Origin: Conoideocrella luteorostrata
Taxonomy: Eukaryota > Ascomycota > Sordariomycetes > Hypocreales > Clavicipitaceae
Length of the DNA: 64,000 nucleotides
Assembly (NCBI GenBank): GCA_032433595.1
Contig: JASWJB010000224.1
Coordinates: 1-64,000, forward strand
Direction: 5' to 3'
Below are positions 46,663 to 58,376 of this stretch, piece after piece. The notes below the pieces were generated by a model. The model had not been told where the DNA came from. It was given only the letters and a program-made list of their open reading frames with translations, and made no database searches. The position numbers and the translations under genes were made by a program. The first letter of the stretch is position 1. The number at the start of each line of letters is the position of its first letter.

Positions 46663-47784
46663 ATGGCTGTTGACAAATCCCAATACAGACGCCTGGGTTC
46701 TGTACAGGACACTCGTTCATCATGCCATTCTGAAGCATTGGAGTCCGATCTGCGACGATCGGATAATGTTGTTCTCACGCGGATGCAAGCGAGGATAGCG
46801 TTATGCTGTATATCTCTTCTGTCGATATGTGTACTCTTGTTAGGATGGGCACTCCTCAGCACCAAACTATCGCCCTCATTGCTCGAATGCGCAAAACGAG
46901 TTTCACCGCACTGTAAGTATTCGTGTTTTGAACATACATGAATCAGTTCAGATTGCCCAGTGACTACTTTTTGCTGATGCCGTTCATTTCTCAGCTCCGT
47001 TATGGGATGGCGTCGAGTTCTGGGAAGGCAATTTCGTCAATTACTTCAACCACTCGTCAATCTACCGTGGACCGCCGACACATGAGCTCGAAAGGGCGTG
47101 GTCTGAACTCATTTACTGTAAGCAACCTGTCAATATAATACTTCCAAAGATTGTGGATTGACGCATCAAACTTGATTCAGCCCCTTACATTGGCGTCGAT
47201 GCCGACGGCCTGGAGGCGCTGAACGGCACCAGCAACGGTCGGAAGATGGAGTTAACAGATAGCGACCCGGCGAACCCCGTCTACGCTGCTGTGCCAGAGG
47301 TCTTTCATCAACTTCACTGTTTAGTAAGTACATTTTTTGAGTTTTTGTTTTCTTCCACATCGAATTCTCACCACCGCTTCTTCATTTCTCCTGTTTCCTT
47401 CACCCCCTCTTTGCAACCCGGCTTGGCTTCGCCGATCAGATCGAATATTCTAACCGCACACTCATGGTATAGAACCTTGTTCGTCGATACACCTGGCCTG
47501 TCTCAATGTATAACAAGTCTTGGGGGCAACTCTACCCCTCCGATAGAGAGAATCTTGTTGCCAGTCGAATGCATGTCGATCATTGCATCGAGGCTCTTCG
47601 GCTCAGTTTGATGTGCTACTCAGATATCACCCCTTCGTTCATCCTGTATGACGCGAATCTCAAGTACGGAAAGGGTGATTTTAATGTCTACCACAAGTGC
47701 CGCGACTTTCACAAGATTTCAGATTATGTGCGAGAGCATGGTGGCGAGATGCGCACAAATGATGTCGCTGATAAGCATCCCTGA
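46663..47784 (+). CDS. UstYa-family (DUF3328) oxidase, 275 aa
   Basis: Four exons: 46663-46912, 46995-47117, 47181-47323, 47473-47784; all introns have GTAAG donors and CAG/TAG acceptors and restore one frame. A short cytoplasmic N-terminus is followed by one membrane helix (about residues 44-65, IALCCISLLSICVLLLGWALL). The lumenal domain carries the two family motifs HxxHC: H167-QL-H170-C171 in EVFHQLHCL and H206-VD-H209-C210 in RMHVDHCIEALR. WDGVEFWEGNFVNYF, RAWSELIY and NGTSNGRKMELTDSDP are also typical. UstYa proteins act in fungal ribosomal peptide pathways such as ustiloxin, where they form oxidative cross-links or cyclise the core, and in some non-ribosomal clusters. All putative metal ligands are present, so it should be active. 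Its neighbours are a short secreted peptide, an ABCC exporter and an MFS transporter. Confidence 0.93.
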
Positions 47785-48944
47785 AACTCAGTTGTGCGTC
47801 AACAGTCTAGCAGCTTGGGGCTATTTGAGGCATCTGCAGGTTAATGGTCCCAGCGTTCCCTGAGATTAAAAGAAAACAGGTATGGATTTTTACACGCTCA
47901 TTCTACGGATTCGTGGGTGAACGGCGCATCACGTCGGCGAAAAGAGGATTTCGCCCCCAACAGAAAGGTGGGGATTTCTGAAGAGAAGGATTCCCAAAGA
48001 TCAGCGGGTGCTGACGCGGGCAAATTCTTCGCAAGAACCCTGCCTCGTTCGTGCTGAGTCCAACTAGTTGAACCCTGGGTACTTTACTCCGTCCCATGCC
48101 AAGCGGCGTCTCCACTCTGTTGGTTCTGCCTTTTCTCAAGAGGATGGCGAATGCGACCTTTTCGCATATCGACAAGTTGAACACGGCTCATATCAGAAGA
48201 CTTTGACGCACTGGGGCGGATCCGGTCTCCACCATCAGATCATGATGCTTACGGACCTTCGATCGTTGATGAGCTAATTGGTTTGCCTCAATAATTAGAA
48301 TTACATCAGCCCACGTCCTTTTGCTGAAAGCATGTGCCTGGCCTCCAGATAAAATCTGGAATCTGTAAAGGGGACGCGAAGTCCAACGCGATTGATGCAG
48401 AATTCATTGGAGATGGTGCATGGGGCAGACGCCGTGGGATGGCATGCATCCAAAAGTCCCTCCGGCGTCCATTAATTGCCTCGCTGACATGCAGCGCTAT
48501 GCCTCTAACTAGGCGCTAAGCATGATAGGGGTGCGTCATCCCCACCGTACGGAGTACCTGATAAGCGGAGGGTCTGTTCGCCTTCTAATTTAGGCATAAC
48601 GGCGGAGGGTGTAAGCAAGGCGAATGGAGTCTGAGTTAGGCTTCGGCTCTAGTCCGAGAATCTTTGGGGGCAGCTAAACTAAGGCACAGGCGTCAGACCG
48701 TCCACTTTACTGGGGGATCTTGCGAGCCACATCGACAGCTGCGATTCTACGGAGTAGTTTCCCCGTTATCTCGAACTGCACAGCGGCCTCATAATTGCAC
48801 AGCAAGCACAGAGCACAACTTTAATGTCCGGCTACCCGGGGATCGAATCACTTTGCATTTGTAGGCTTGACAGTAGGGCTTCAATTCACTTGCAAACCTG
48901 ACATGTGTCGTGTCTAGTCTAAATTCCAGCCCCCTGCGGATGTC
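47785..48944. other. Intergenic between convergent UstYa and MFS genes
   Basis: 1.16 kb. No gene is supported. TACGGAGTA 9-mers occur at 48548-48556 and 48748-48756. A short frame near 48097 encodes about 36 residues, but it has neither a signal peptide nor repeats. Confidence 0.45.
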
Positions 48945-50752
48945 TCATCTTGTTTCGTCGCCTTCATCAGTGTCATTGCCAGGGGAAAGGCCGCCGTCAT
49001 CGCGGATATTGGTATGGTCGTTGCCAAGTGACACGCTCAGCACGATGATCGCAGCAATGCCCATGAGAGCCCCAGCTACCATGAACGGTAGTCCGTACCA
49101 TTGCGAACCCCATCGTAGCCCGACTTGGAAAAGAAAGGCGACGCCCGGTCCAGCAAGCATAACAGCCAGGTTTTCTAACACGCTGACCATGGAGAAGATT
49201 ATGGCAATATTGCTTCTCCCTGATAGTTGCGTCAGTAGACTTTTAATACTCGCATCAAAGCCTTCCGTAAAAGAGAATGGTATCAGACAGCATATTAGCA
49301 ATGCTGCATTTGTCGCAGTAGCGATCCCAAAAGAACCCAGCGCCGCAAGGATGATACAGTAACGGGCCATGAGTGCGTTGTTGCGGGAGGCCGATACTTT
49401 AGCCTGCGACAACTTCAGACTCACGAGCGGAAGGATCAATAACACCAGGACCAGTTTAGTAACAGCCTTAATTGACAGTGTGAGACTTGCCTGTTTGGAA
49501 GCATGCCGTCATTAGCGGTGACATGTTCAGGATTGTTTTGTGCGGTTTTCATCATATAGGATGAAAATGGGGTGTTCACTTACCTCAGCCCATGAGTAAG
49601 AAAGTCGTTTGGCGATAAATTGCATGAGCAAAGTATTCGCCCGACTGCCAAGTGTTGCGAACAATGTTGCTACCAAGAGCGGTAGCAGTGCCCGATGGCG
49701 ACTTAAGGAAGATTTCAATGCTGCAATTCCATTTCTCGGCAAAGAAACTGTGTCGCTCCTGGTGCTGGTTGGATTTGCCAGGAGGGGTGATTCCTGAGGA
49801 CCACGATTCGGTGCCATTTTTTTGCTCTTTAGACCCTTGGCCCGACCAGTTTCGGGTACGGCGAAAGAGAACAAAAACATGACCAGAAGGCTCAATGAAG
49901 AGAGACATCCTGAGAACCAAGGCCCTTTCTTCATGGCGAGATATGTAAGCGGACTGCCGACCAGTGGTGTGCCAGCAGTCGCTGCAGAGACGTAGAAAAA
50001 TGCAGTCGATCTAGTACTGGTGATTAGTTCTGAAACAAGGCCTATCCCTGAAAGAACGAACCTTTGCGTTTCTGATGTGACGTCGCAAACTATGGTGTAA
50101 ACGAGAGCCATCATAACATGGACCCCCCCTCCAATGTAGTTGGCATTTGCGACGAGCCATATGAACTTGACGGGTAGAAATCTTACTATAGACAGCGAAG
50201 CAAGAATTAGCATAAGCAGTCGGCATTTGGGTGTTACATCAAGTGGGCTATTGGATGAAGTTGCGACAAAGGATGAGTGAAGATTAACGTACACACAAGC
50301 AGGTCCAGTGGATACATGAGCATCAATCCAAAGGTACAGATAATGAGGATCGGTCGGCGACCATACTTCTCGGCGGCAAGACCGTACAGAACGGATGTGA
50401 GAAGACCAGGCAGCAAAGCAATCATCAGCTCAACCCCCTGAAGCATCGAGAGCTCGGATTGAACAGGTTCGCTTTTGCATCGCGCGTCGTTTGCTGGGTC
50501 TGGGATGGGAAGCGGGTTGTAGTGCTCTCTGCAGATGGCGGCCTCTTCTAGCTCTGATACGGCAGGCTCGATGAAGCAATTGCTGAGCTGGAGTGCCACG
50601 ATTTGAGCGAGCAGCAATGTGATGATATAAAGCGGTCGAGTCGGCTTTTCCGTCGCCGCCGGATCAGTAAGACCGTCTTCATTTGGCTGAGATGTTTCCG
50701 CACCCAGGAGGGGCCTGTGTTCGTCCGGACTGCCTTCCGGCCTGCCGACCAT
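48945..50752 (-). CDS. Major facilitator superfamily transporter (about 535 aa)
   Basis: Three exons: 50752-50293, 50185-49584, 49490-48945. Intron 1 (107 bp) has donor GTACGT, branch GCTAATTC and acceptor CTATAG, joining MYPLDLLV to RFLPVKFIWLVANANYIGGG. Intron 2 (93 bp) has GTAAGT and AACAG. A polar N-terminus (EHRPLLGAETSQPNED) precedes about 12 membrane helices. The motif A-like loop between TM2 and TM3 reads LYGLAAEKYGRRPILI. A long central loop (GLKSKKMAPNRGPQESPLL) divides two six-helix halves. A large extracellular loop after TM1 (AICREHYNPLPIPDPANDARC) resembles fungal MFS proteins annotated near secondary-metabolite genes. It probably exports or imports a small molecule through the plasma membrane using the proton gradient. 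The substrate is unknown; a link to the UstYa locus is inferred. Confidence 0.88.
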
Positions 50753-53204
50753 GGCGGCGCTTCCCTTTCTGTATGGCGCTTTGATGAGAAGCTCAAAGGG
50801 GAATGAAGTTCTCCGGGGCAGGGGTGGAGAAGCACGAGATGGGAGTGGCCAAGCTGTCGCGCCGAGTGGAATTGGAGACTTTGATGAAAGGAACCAAGTT
50901 TCTCGCGACACTCGCAGGGTATGATCTGACGGTTGACGGTTGGGGAGCAGACAGTGGGGAAGGGGCCGGTGGGCGACGCGCCTAGTGCATGCCCTAGCGA
51001 GAGCAAGATGGGAATGGGGTCGCTGACCAACCAGCACCCGTAACCCTGCCTACGCCTTCGTGGATTGACTCTTGGCACTCTGCACTAGAAAGGCCGACCC
51101 AAACCTGCATTACAGAGGGAAACCCTGAAAATGCAACTTTTAATTATCTCTAGATGAAACCTGAAGTTAAGACGACGCTGTCTCATCCGTTCGCAGCTAG
51201 GACAGCAGCTACTGGTAGTATTTTTGCATCTTCTTATATACTTATACATGGCGGCACTGTCGCGTTAACGCTGCTAGAGAGACTCGAGGGAAACTGCGTA
51301 GGTAGCCTATTAATTCGACTGTTTCGAATCTGTAGTGATAATAGAGTAGTTTTGGAGTATCGACACCGCATGAATATTTTAATCTGAGATGACTAGCCAC
51401 GGCGATACGCGTTAAATCTATAGCAATAAACCCTACTTACAAAATGCAAATATTTATGTGCGAATAATACTTAATGCTATTCTATCCGCAGCGAATTCTT
51501 TCTATGCCAGGTCAAGAAAAATCATGTCTAATTAACCACAATATAGATGCGACCGAGTCAATCCGCGGACTTAACGCGGCCACACTTAAAGGTTCACTGC
51601 CAACCCTTATCCTAAGTAATGTTAGATGACTGGGCTGTGTTAACTTGGGGCTTCGCTCTGGATAGCCTAAGCCACGTTGTCGTGACTACTTTTAATCCGT
51701 AAGCTGCTTTTGCTCCGTGAGAGCTGTGAAAGGGCTGCATTAGACATTGAAAATTGAGCGTTGGTGTGTGATCTTTGCTTCTCTGTTGGCGATGCATGCT
51801 TTTCTCAAGGCAGCAAGATGGGTGGAAGTAGAAAATCACAAGAAGGGTGTGCCCATACTGCAATTAGAAAGGATGCAATGGCAGGCTAGCAAGGCAGGAC
51901 CAGGCTGAACTATTATACCCTTACTAGTAGCTTAAAGGCTTGCCATGCGAGACTAAATCATTGCCTTGTAATGGCCGCCTTTGTTGCTATTGTATTTGCT
52001 TATTTTTAATTTTCATATTACCATGCCCTCGCGACAAAATAAAAAAGGTGTATTACGCTGCAACTGAGGGTTGTATCAACGAGCGGACAATATTGTCCGA
52101 TGGTATTAGATCCTAGCTATAATAATACGTTTGTTTTGCTTCTCTTTCTCTTGGGATTACACATAGCTATTGTTCTGGATCGTTGTTTGTTAGTCCCGGA
52201 TACTATCCGCATTGCTACAGAAAACCGCGACCACATACTAATACATTTAGAGGCATCTCTATGCGAAGACCCCCTTGTTAAACCAATTAGCTCTTAACAG
52301 GCTACATACCTACAGTCACTCGCGCGTACCAATACATTTCGAGGCATCTCAACGGAATGGCCCTCCAGTCAAATCAATCAGCTCTCAACAGGCCACATAC
52401 CCACATGCGGTGAGGCAGATTCTGACTGGATTGTCGCTTGATATAAGCTCTCTAGCCACACAGGGCAATACGTGAGGCTAACTATGGTGTTAACCGACGT
52501 CATGGTAAGCTAAATTTGCCTAACCTGATATTACTGATATAAACTGAAGGTGTGTCCCTAATTTCGTTTTTTCTCATTATATTTCATTTAATACTCAAGC
52601 CAGCTCCGTCAAAGATCTATTCTCACCAGCTTTCATTGAACATTCAAACTAGCTCGGCCGGAGACAGTGCCTTTAAGACTATCCTCGTCGGCACAGCCTT
52701 CAACCACTATATCCCGGATAGATATCTATTGGTTTAAAATTTAAATGCGGCCTAAATAAAGTGCTGGTCCCCTCTTAGGCACTCCCTAGGTCGCGGAAGC
52801 CACATAAAGAGCCCCTTTTATGAATCACGGGTGTGGGGTAGAAGTTCTAGAGTCTAGTGTTAGGATCCGTAGACAGCGCCTCGGGATCTATATGCATTGT
52901 TTTGTTTTTCTTGCGATTTGACTCTAAACTAAGCCTTCCGCGATCTACAAGCTCGTGAATGCTGCGTACTTCGTGAAGAGTTGATATCTGGACACCGCCC
53001 CCTACCCACTCATAACAGCTCTTTACCTCGTTGAAAGGTGCTATTGCTGGCTAATTAATGGCTAGAACGAGTGGAATAAGACCCTAGAAAGTAATTTTGT
53101 TATTAAATACTTGCCTTTATGTTGTAACCAATCTGAAGTGTCCTCACGATTTGTGGTGTGGGGCGGGGAGCAAATGCTTTGGGTATGTCGAGGGAGCTGC
53201 AAAG
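50753..53204. other. Gene-poor, AT-rich interval, 2.5 kb
   Basis: It starts with the MFS promoter (GC-rich up to about 51100) and then turns AT-rich. No gene is recognised. It contains the tandem duplication 52235-52416 and short frames without support (51154-51387, 51612-51863, 52552-52737). Confidence 0.45.
52235..52416 (+). repeat. Imperfect tandem duplication, 91-bp unit
   Basis: Copies 52235-52325 and 52326-52416. Both contain (A/C)AATACATTT(A/C)GAGGCATCTC, a region ending CA(A/G)CTCT(T/C)AACAGGC and then ACATACC. Scattered differences. Noncoding. Confidence 0.65.
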
Positions 53205-53456
53205 ATGGACCCCGAGAGGTTGAAGGAGTACTGGCTGAATGGCTACATCAAAGAAATGCTGGAGGAAAAGCGCAGTCTGACGCCAAGTAATATCGTCGAA
53301 CTTGTTAGTCGCAGTTCAGCATGCAGACGACCCTTCGCAGGGTTTCAATTTAAAGGCATCGACATGAGTGATGTAGCTGCTGTCAAGATATTTGACATTA
53401 GCCGTGGGACCCCGCGGCGTAGTTGCTGCGCTGCGGAACGTAATTCCCGTTATTGA
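53205..53456 (+). CDS. Hypothetical small protein (83 aa)
   Basis: ATG at 53205 (MDPERLKEYWLNGYIKEMLEE). The first 50 residues look helical and coding-like, but there is no family, no signal peptide and no splice context. The C-terminal 20 residues are Arg/Cys-rich and less convincing. It may be a fragment of an older gene. It lies about 450 bp upstream of the truncated MFS gene. Confidence 0.25.
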   Translation: MDPERLKEYWLNGYIKEMLEEKRSLTPSNIVELVSRSSACRRPFAGFQFKGIDMSDVAAVKIFDISRGTPRRSCCAAERNSRY

Positions 53457-53899
53457 TTACTGCGATCACGAGCCTCTCTGCGGGTTTTCGATTGGCTACA
53501 TCTGGAGATAAGCAAGCAAGTTCTGTACATACCCCGCACTCCGAGTAACACGCCTGCGTGGTGTTTATGACACGGTCCAAGATTGTGATTCTTGTATCTG
53601 TTGGTAGGAGCGTTACACGACCCGTGCGCCCTTGGTACTCTCAGCTACGCCCTTCGAGCTGTACAGCCCGTGCTCCCGCCATACAATCTTCCTTTTGCCT
53701 CCACTACCTCTTCGCTCATCGAATCTGGTTTTCTTGAAGCCTTTCTTATTCTTCATAAACAACGACGCTGTGCTTTCCAATGCATGTTTTTCACCGGCCT
53801 CCCCCCTATTCGACTCGAATCAAAATCAAGGCCATCCCTTTCCTTTGAAACTCGAAAAGTCGAGGTGTTCAACTCCATTCAGATCCTTGTCCTCAAACA

Positions 53900-55305
53900 A
53901 TGTACTGGCCGCTCTCTGTCTACAGCCTGACCACTGGGACCTGTCTCATCGTCGCTGGGACTGTGGCGGATGTTTTGGGTAGTAGAACAGTCTTTCTAGC
54001 TGGGACTTTACTGCTCTCATGCTTCACTCTAGGTTGTTGCCTGGCCAGGACTGACATCCAGCTCACCCTTTTCCGTGCAATGCAAGGAATTTCTGTGGCC
54101 ATGTGTCTTCCGACTTCCGTGGGCATTTTATGCAACTCGATTGCTCCTGGAAGAATTCGCAACATAGCTTTTGCCTGCACAGGACTTGGCCAGCCCTTGG
54201 GCTTTTCAGCCGGCCTCGTGCTTGGAGGAGTCTTTATTAAGACAATCGGTTGGCGGTCGGCTTGGTACATAACCGCAGGTATCATTCTAGCATGCTTTTT
54301 TGCAGGGCTTTTCTTATTGCCCGTGAACAAGTTGCTTGTGCAGCCGTCCTTCAAGCGGTTGACGACTCAAGTTGATTGGCCCGGCGCACTCATTGAGTCT
54401 TCGTGTTTCGCGATGCTTGCGTTCGTCTTGGTTCAAATTTCGCAAGACCGCAACCGAATTCGTGATCCTGCTGTTATAGTCCTACTTACGCTTAGTTTGA
54501 TCTTGATGCCTTCCTTTGTTTGGTGGATGCGATTCGCGGCTGTCCATCGACTTCCGGTCCTGATTCCCAACGAACTCTGGAGTCGCCTTACCTTCTCCAG
54601 TGTTTGCATCATGGTTATGATGTCCTACGCCGTAATGCAGGTCCTGGAGCTGTATGCTACACTTTTCTTCCAGAAAGTTCAACTTCTAGATCCGCTCCAG
54701 TCTTCAATCCGCCTATTGCCCTCTATGATCATCGGCGCCGCTCTTAATCTAATCATAGGCTTATTCATCGATCGTGTCTCAGCCATGTGGCTTGTATTCT
54801 CTACGTCCATCGCATGCGCGGTCTCTCCTCTCATCATGGCTCTGATTAAACCTGAGTGGCCCTACTGGTACGCTGCATTTCCAGCTCAATTGCTGCATCC
54901 GGTCAGTTTGATCCGCCCACAACCTTAAAAATTATGTTTTCATCGTGCAAAGCTCAACATTAATTATATATCTCGTAGCTCTCTGCGGATGTTCTTTTCT
55001 GCGTAGGCCTTATCATCATCAGTCAATTATTCCCTGAAAACACCAAGGCCCTGGCCGGCGCGGTATTCAATACTGTAGCTCAATTCGGAACTGCGCTTGG
55101 ACTTGCAGCAGTCGGTATTGTCGCTGATAGCGTCACCGAACATTCCCAGTATAGGAACAAGACGAGTCCTGCAGCTTTATTCGAAGGCTATAAAGCGGCT
55201 TTCTGGGTAGCTTTTGGCTTGGCCCTTGCAATAGCTGCGATCTCGATAATAGGTTTGAGGAAAGTGGGGTCTGCGAATGAAGTCCAAGAAAAGCATCAAG
55301 AATAA
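53900..55305 (+). CDS. MFS transporter (14-helix DHA2-like), N-terminus missing
   Basis: Exon 1 is 53900 to about 54900 and exon 2 about 54980-55305; the intron (GTCAGT...CTCGTAG) joins QLLHP to LSADVLFCVGLIIISQLFPENT. The first residues, MYWPLSVYSLTTGTCLIVAGTVADVLGSR, are already TM2 plus motif A; TM1 is not found upstream, where the same frame meets a TGA after about 18 codons. Later helices match the drug:H+ antiporter 2 pattern: LFRAMQGISVAMCLPTSVGIL, GLGQPLGFSAGLVLGG (motif C-like), GWRSAWYITAGIILACFFAG. The C-terminus FWVAFGLALAIAAISIIGL is intact. It was probably a drug or metabolite exporter, and it is perhaps nonfunctional now because of 5' truncation; an undetected upstream exon is the alternative. 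Confidence 0.72.
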
Positions 55306-56525
55306 TCAATAAGTAACGAGCATAAATCCAATTTGTCCAAAAACCTGTATCCTTCCTGATTTAGCCACCGTAACCATCTTCGATAGCCAGGAACGAACAT
55401 TGACCGCAGCATTTAGTCTGCGAATAGACGACTATGGGGATCTGTAATTGCCTTCGTAGTTGACGGCTGGATGGAGGCATACGTGGCACATATGACTCAG
55501 CAAATAGGACTCCGTAGGAAGAGTGGGGTCGTGATTCCCTGACTGTTTGTTAGTTGAATTGTCCCCTTTCCTATTATTGTTATATTGACCGGGGATTGAG
55601 AAATCACTGCTTCACTGTGCGATGGAAACACGAGAACAAACCGTACATAAAAACAAAGGCCACGCATTTAATAATCCTTGCTATTATCTAATTTAACCCT
55701 CCCTTAGTCACTTTCCCTTATATCGGTCCTATTTTAGCTAATCTATTTTAAATAAGATGCATGTTAAAGCCAGCATCGAAGTGGAATGGTTAAGCTAGAA
55801 CGAAGTTTCCAAGATTTGACCTGGATATTCTGCATCAAGGTTGTTTCAACCCTTACCTGCGCGTCATAATCGAAACGCTATCCATGGATACTTTATGCTT
55901 CATGTGAGGTTGAACTTAACTTGACGTTCCCTTGCCACTGCATCATGGAATTTCTCAATTCAGCATTGATTATGTTGGCAACTCTGTGTAATGCTCGTTT
56001 TGTTCATTCCGATCGATACACCCAAGACAAATGTCGGAAGTCATGCAAAGGTAGAGCTTCTATTTTGACTTTTATGGTGAAATGTTTGTCGGAACTTAAA
56101 GCTGCGGGCTAGTGTATATTCGACCCCTTCAACTGCGGTAAGGCGTTAAGCACACCACGGGACATACTTCGAAGGTAGTACAGGCTTAATACCTCTAGTC
56201 ACCTACGACTATATACTGTTGTAATGTACCCCTTTTTGGAGATAAAAATTACTCTCGCTTCTATTACAGCACCTAAATAGAAGTACCCTCTTATTGCGCT
56301 AAGTCGTAGTTGGTCCAAATCGCTTTTCGTGACATGCTTGAGGCCTTATCGCAGTCAAAGGGATAGCCAGCGCATTTTAACCTTATCGTAAGCTAAAAAA
56401 AAGGCTAACCCTATTTCTACACGCCTTATAAATCCTACAAACCCGTCATTTCGCTTCTAGCAAACGTGAAACAAATTTCTCTTCCTCATTCTATTCTCAA
56501 CTACCAATACAGCTACCAGCGCAGC
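55306..56525. other. Intergenic
   Basis: 1.2 kb, AT-rich, no gene recognised. The final 150 bases precede the F-box gene and should hold its promoter. Confidence 0.45.
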
Positions 56526-58175
56526 ATGGATCCATTCTCGAAGCTTCCCCCTGAGATTAGACTCCTTATATTAGAGTCTCAACCAGATTTTGCGGCGGCT
56601 CTCTCTCTCATTACACCTCTCATTCGGGCTTCACCTATCATGATGCAGCAATTTCAGAACTACAGATGGCGCATTTCTTCTGCTTACGGCGGAATTCCGT
56701 TTCATGCGGGCTTAATTCGGGATGCGATTGCTATTATTACCTTCCCTGAGGCCCCGGAGCATCTCAACGAAGATGATCACTACGCCAATGTCTGCTATCA
56801 TCTAAGTCTATGGGGGAAACAGCGTTTCCCTGATCCAACTAAACCTGACACGCTGGATGTTGATATGATATATAAACTGGAGAAATTATTTAAGTGGCTT
56901 TCCCGTTACATTAAGGACTATATATCAAAAGCAGCAAGCGAATTTTTACCCCGGGCATATCTGCGTCTTCCTGAGTGGTCTATATGTCATCGGAGTCCAA
57001 GGCAGCTAAAGCTACAACAAGAGGCAACATATGTCAACCCTGACAAGCTATCCGCAGAACAGCAGCATCAGATTATAAAAGGCTTTCTACGATACGAGCT
57101 CCTTTGTCGAGTTTATGGGCCCTTTGGAAATGACACCAATTCTTCGGGGCGTATATTCGACCGCTCAAATTACTCGGTCATGGATTTGCGAAACACACCT
57201 GACCCGGATTCAACATCTAATTGGGTATTAAACCGTCACTATCTATTTTGCTTCTGGGACTGGGCTCTTCTAAATAGGTTTGAAGGAACGAGCATCACAT
57301 CGCCAGAGCTTCAGCTACTTCCATGTGTCCGCGAGTACATACAGACCCTCTATGGCGCATACATATCCGAGCTTCTATCGCTTGAGGTTCCTTCTACTGC
57401 TATTGCATCAGGAGATTTCCGTCTGGATTGGGAGAATGCCCCAGCAAGCCATATTAATAACTTCCCCGACTACGCCGTCCCTTTTCATGACGATGACGAT
57501 GAAGATGACTTCTACGACCCTCTATCGCCCCATGACTTCGACCCTGATATGCCGCCCTACGGCTCAGACGATGATATATCGCTCTATAGCTCCGACGATG
57601 GTATATCGCTCCCCAGCTCCGACGATGATATACCGCTCCCCAGCTCCGACGATGATATACCGCTCCCCAGCTCCTACGAGTCTAAAGAGGTCTTCTGGCC
57701 ACATAAAGAGTCTAGATCCTACTGGAACAAGGATGTCATATCACTTGTTGCATCAGCTGGTCTTAATTTTCTCACAACCGTTCTCGTGAAAGGGATGCAT
57801 TATACGCAAATTAGGGGTCTAATATATAGCTTTTCGCGCCATAAACCTGAAATAAATGCTACAAGCATTAATGGCTCAGTTTGTGGGCCACTCTCAGAAA
57901 CACGCGAAGCAGTTGACTATTACGCTAATAGTTTTATCCGTCTTCATCGACAGCGCTTATGGCATCTCTTTAAAGGATCAAGCATTATTCCCAGACTTCC
58001 AACGGAGCATGAATATTGCCAAGTATATGGTCCAGGGCCACACGGAGGCATTGTGAAATGGAACCTGGATGCAGATAAGTCAAGATATGAGCTTATTTGT
58101 CATGGTAGGGGTATTTGGACATCAGAGGAAATGTCCAAGTTAAGGTCACCTTTTTGGGAGCGGACTATACACTAA
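56526..58175 (+). CDS. F-box-like protein with acidic nonapeptide repeats (549 aa)
   Basis: Intronless. The start at ATG 56526 gives MDPFSKLPPEIRLLILESQPDF; the frame extends 20 codons upstream, but only to a GTG. Residues 1-40 have an F-box-like pattern (LPPEIRLLIL...LSLITPLIRASP). The body (50-310) is typical of a large fungal family: RDAIAIITFPEAP, QQHQIIKGFLRYELLCRVYG, SNWVLNRHYLFCFWDWALL. An acidic linker (about 335-385) contains HDDDDEDDFYDPLSPHDFD and four tandem nonapeptides. The C-terminal domain has WPHKESRSYWNKDVISLVASAG, YANSFIRLHRQRLWHLFKGS and an ending GRGIWTSEEMSKLRSPFW. The role is unknown; it may be an SCF-type substrate adaptor. It is surrounded by LTR remnants. Confidence 0.7.
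   Translation: MDPFSKLPPEIRLLILESQPDFAAALSLITPLIRASPIMMQQFQNYRWRISSAYGGIPFHAGLIRDAIAIITFPEAPEHLNEDDHYANVCYHLSLWGKQRFPDPTKPDTLDVDMIYKLEKLFKWLSRYIKDYISKAASEFLPRAYLRLPEWSICHRSPRQLKLQQEATYVNPDKLSAEQQHQIIKGFLRYELLCRVYGPFGNDTNSSGRIFDRSNYSVMDLRNTPDPDSTSNWVLNRHYLFCFWDWALLNRFEGTSITSPELQLLPCVREYIQTLYGAYISELLSLEVPSTAIASGDFRLDWENAPASHINNFPDYAVPFHDDDDEDDFYDPLSPHDFDPDMPPYGSDDDISLYSSDDGISLPSSDDDIPLPSSDDDIPLPSSYESKEVFWPHKESRSYWNKDVISLVASAGLNFLTTVLVKGMHYTQIRGLIYSFSRHKPEINATSINGSVCGPLSETREAVDYYANSFIRLHRQRLWHLFKGSSIIPRLPTEHEYCQVYGPGPHGGIVKWNLDADKSRYELICHGRGIWTSEEMSKLRSPFWERTIH
57564..57671 (+). repeat. Four tandem 27-bp coding repeats
   Basis: Units encode SDDDISLYS, SDDGISLPS, SDDDIPLPS and SDDDIPLPS, in frame with the F-box-like protein. 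The last two are nearly identical in DNA, which suggests recent slippage or unequal exchange. Confidence 0.85.
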
Positions 58176-58376
58176 GAGGTGTTTCGAGTTGTTTCTAATA
58201 ATGTTCTCTTTATACAATAAGGTCCTTAACTCTAATATGGCGGAATGCCTTCATAATTAATCTTGGAAGCTTCTTTTGTAAAAAAATTCTTCTCCATTTC
58301 TTATGAACCGATTTTATACACTAATGCTTAATTTAGACTCATTCACTACTGGACAAAATAAGTGGTATAGTGAACT

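Noticed and set aside
48068..48277. Possible peptide precursor near the UstYa gene
   Set aside because: No signal peptide, no repeated core and no exon support.
57564..57671. Regular repeats considered as a CRISPR-like array
   Set aside because: They are contiguous, in-frame coding repeats with no spacers, in a eukaryotic gene.
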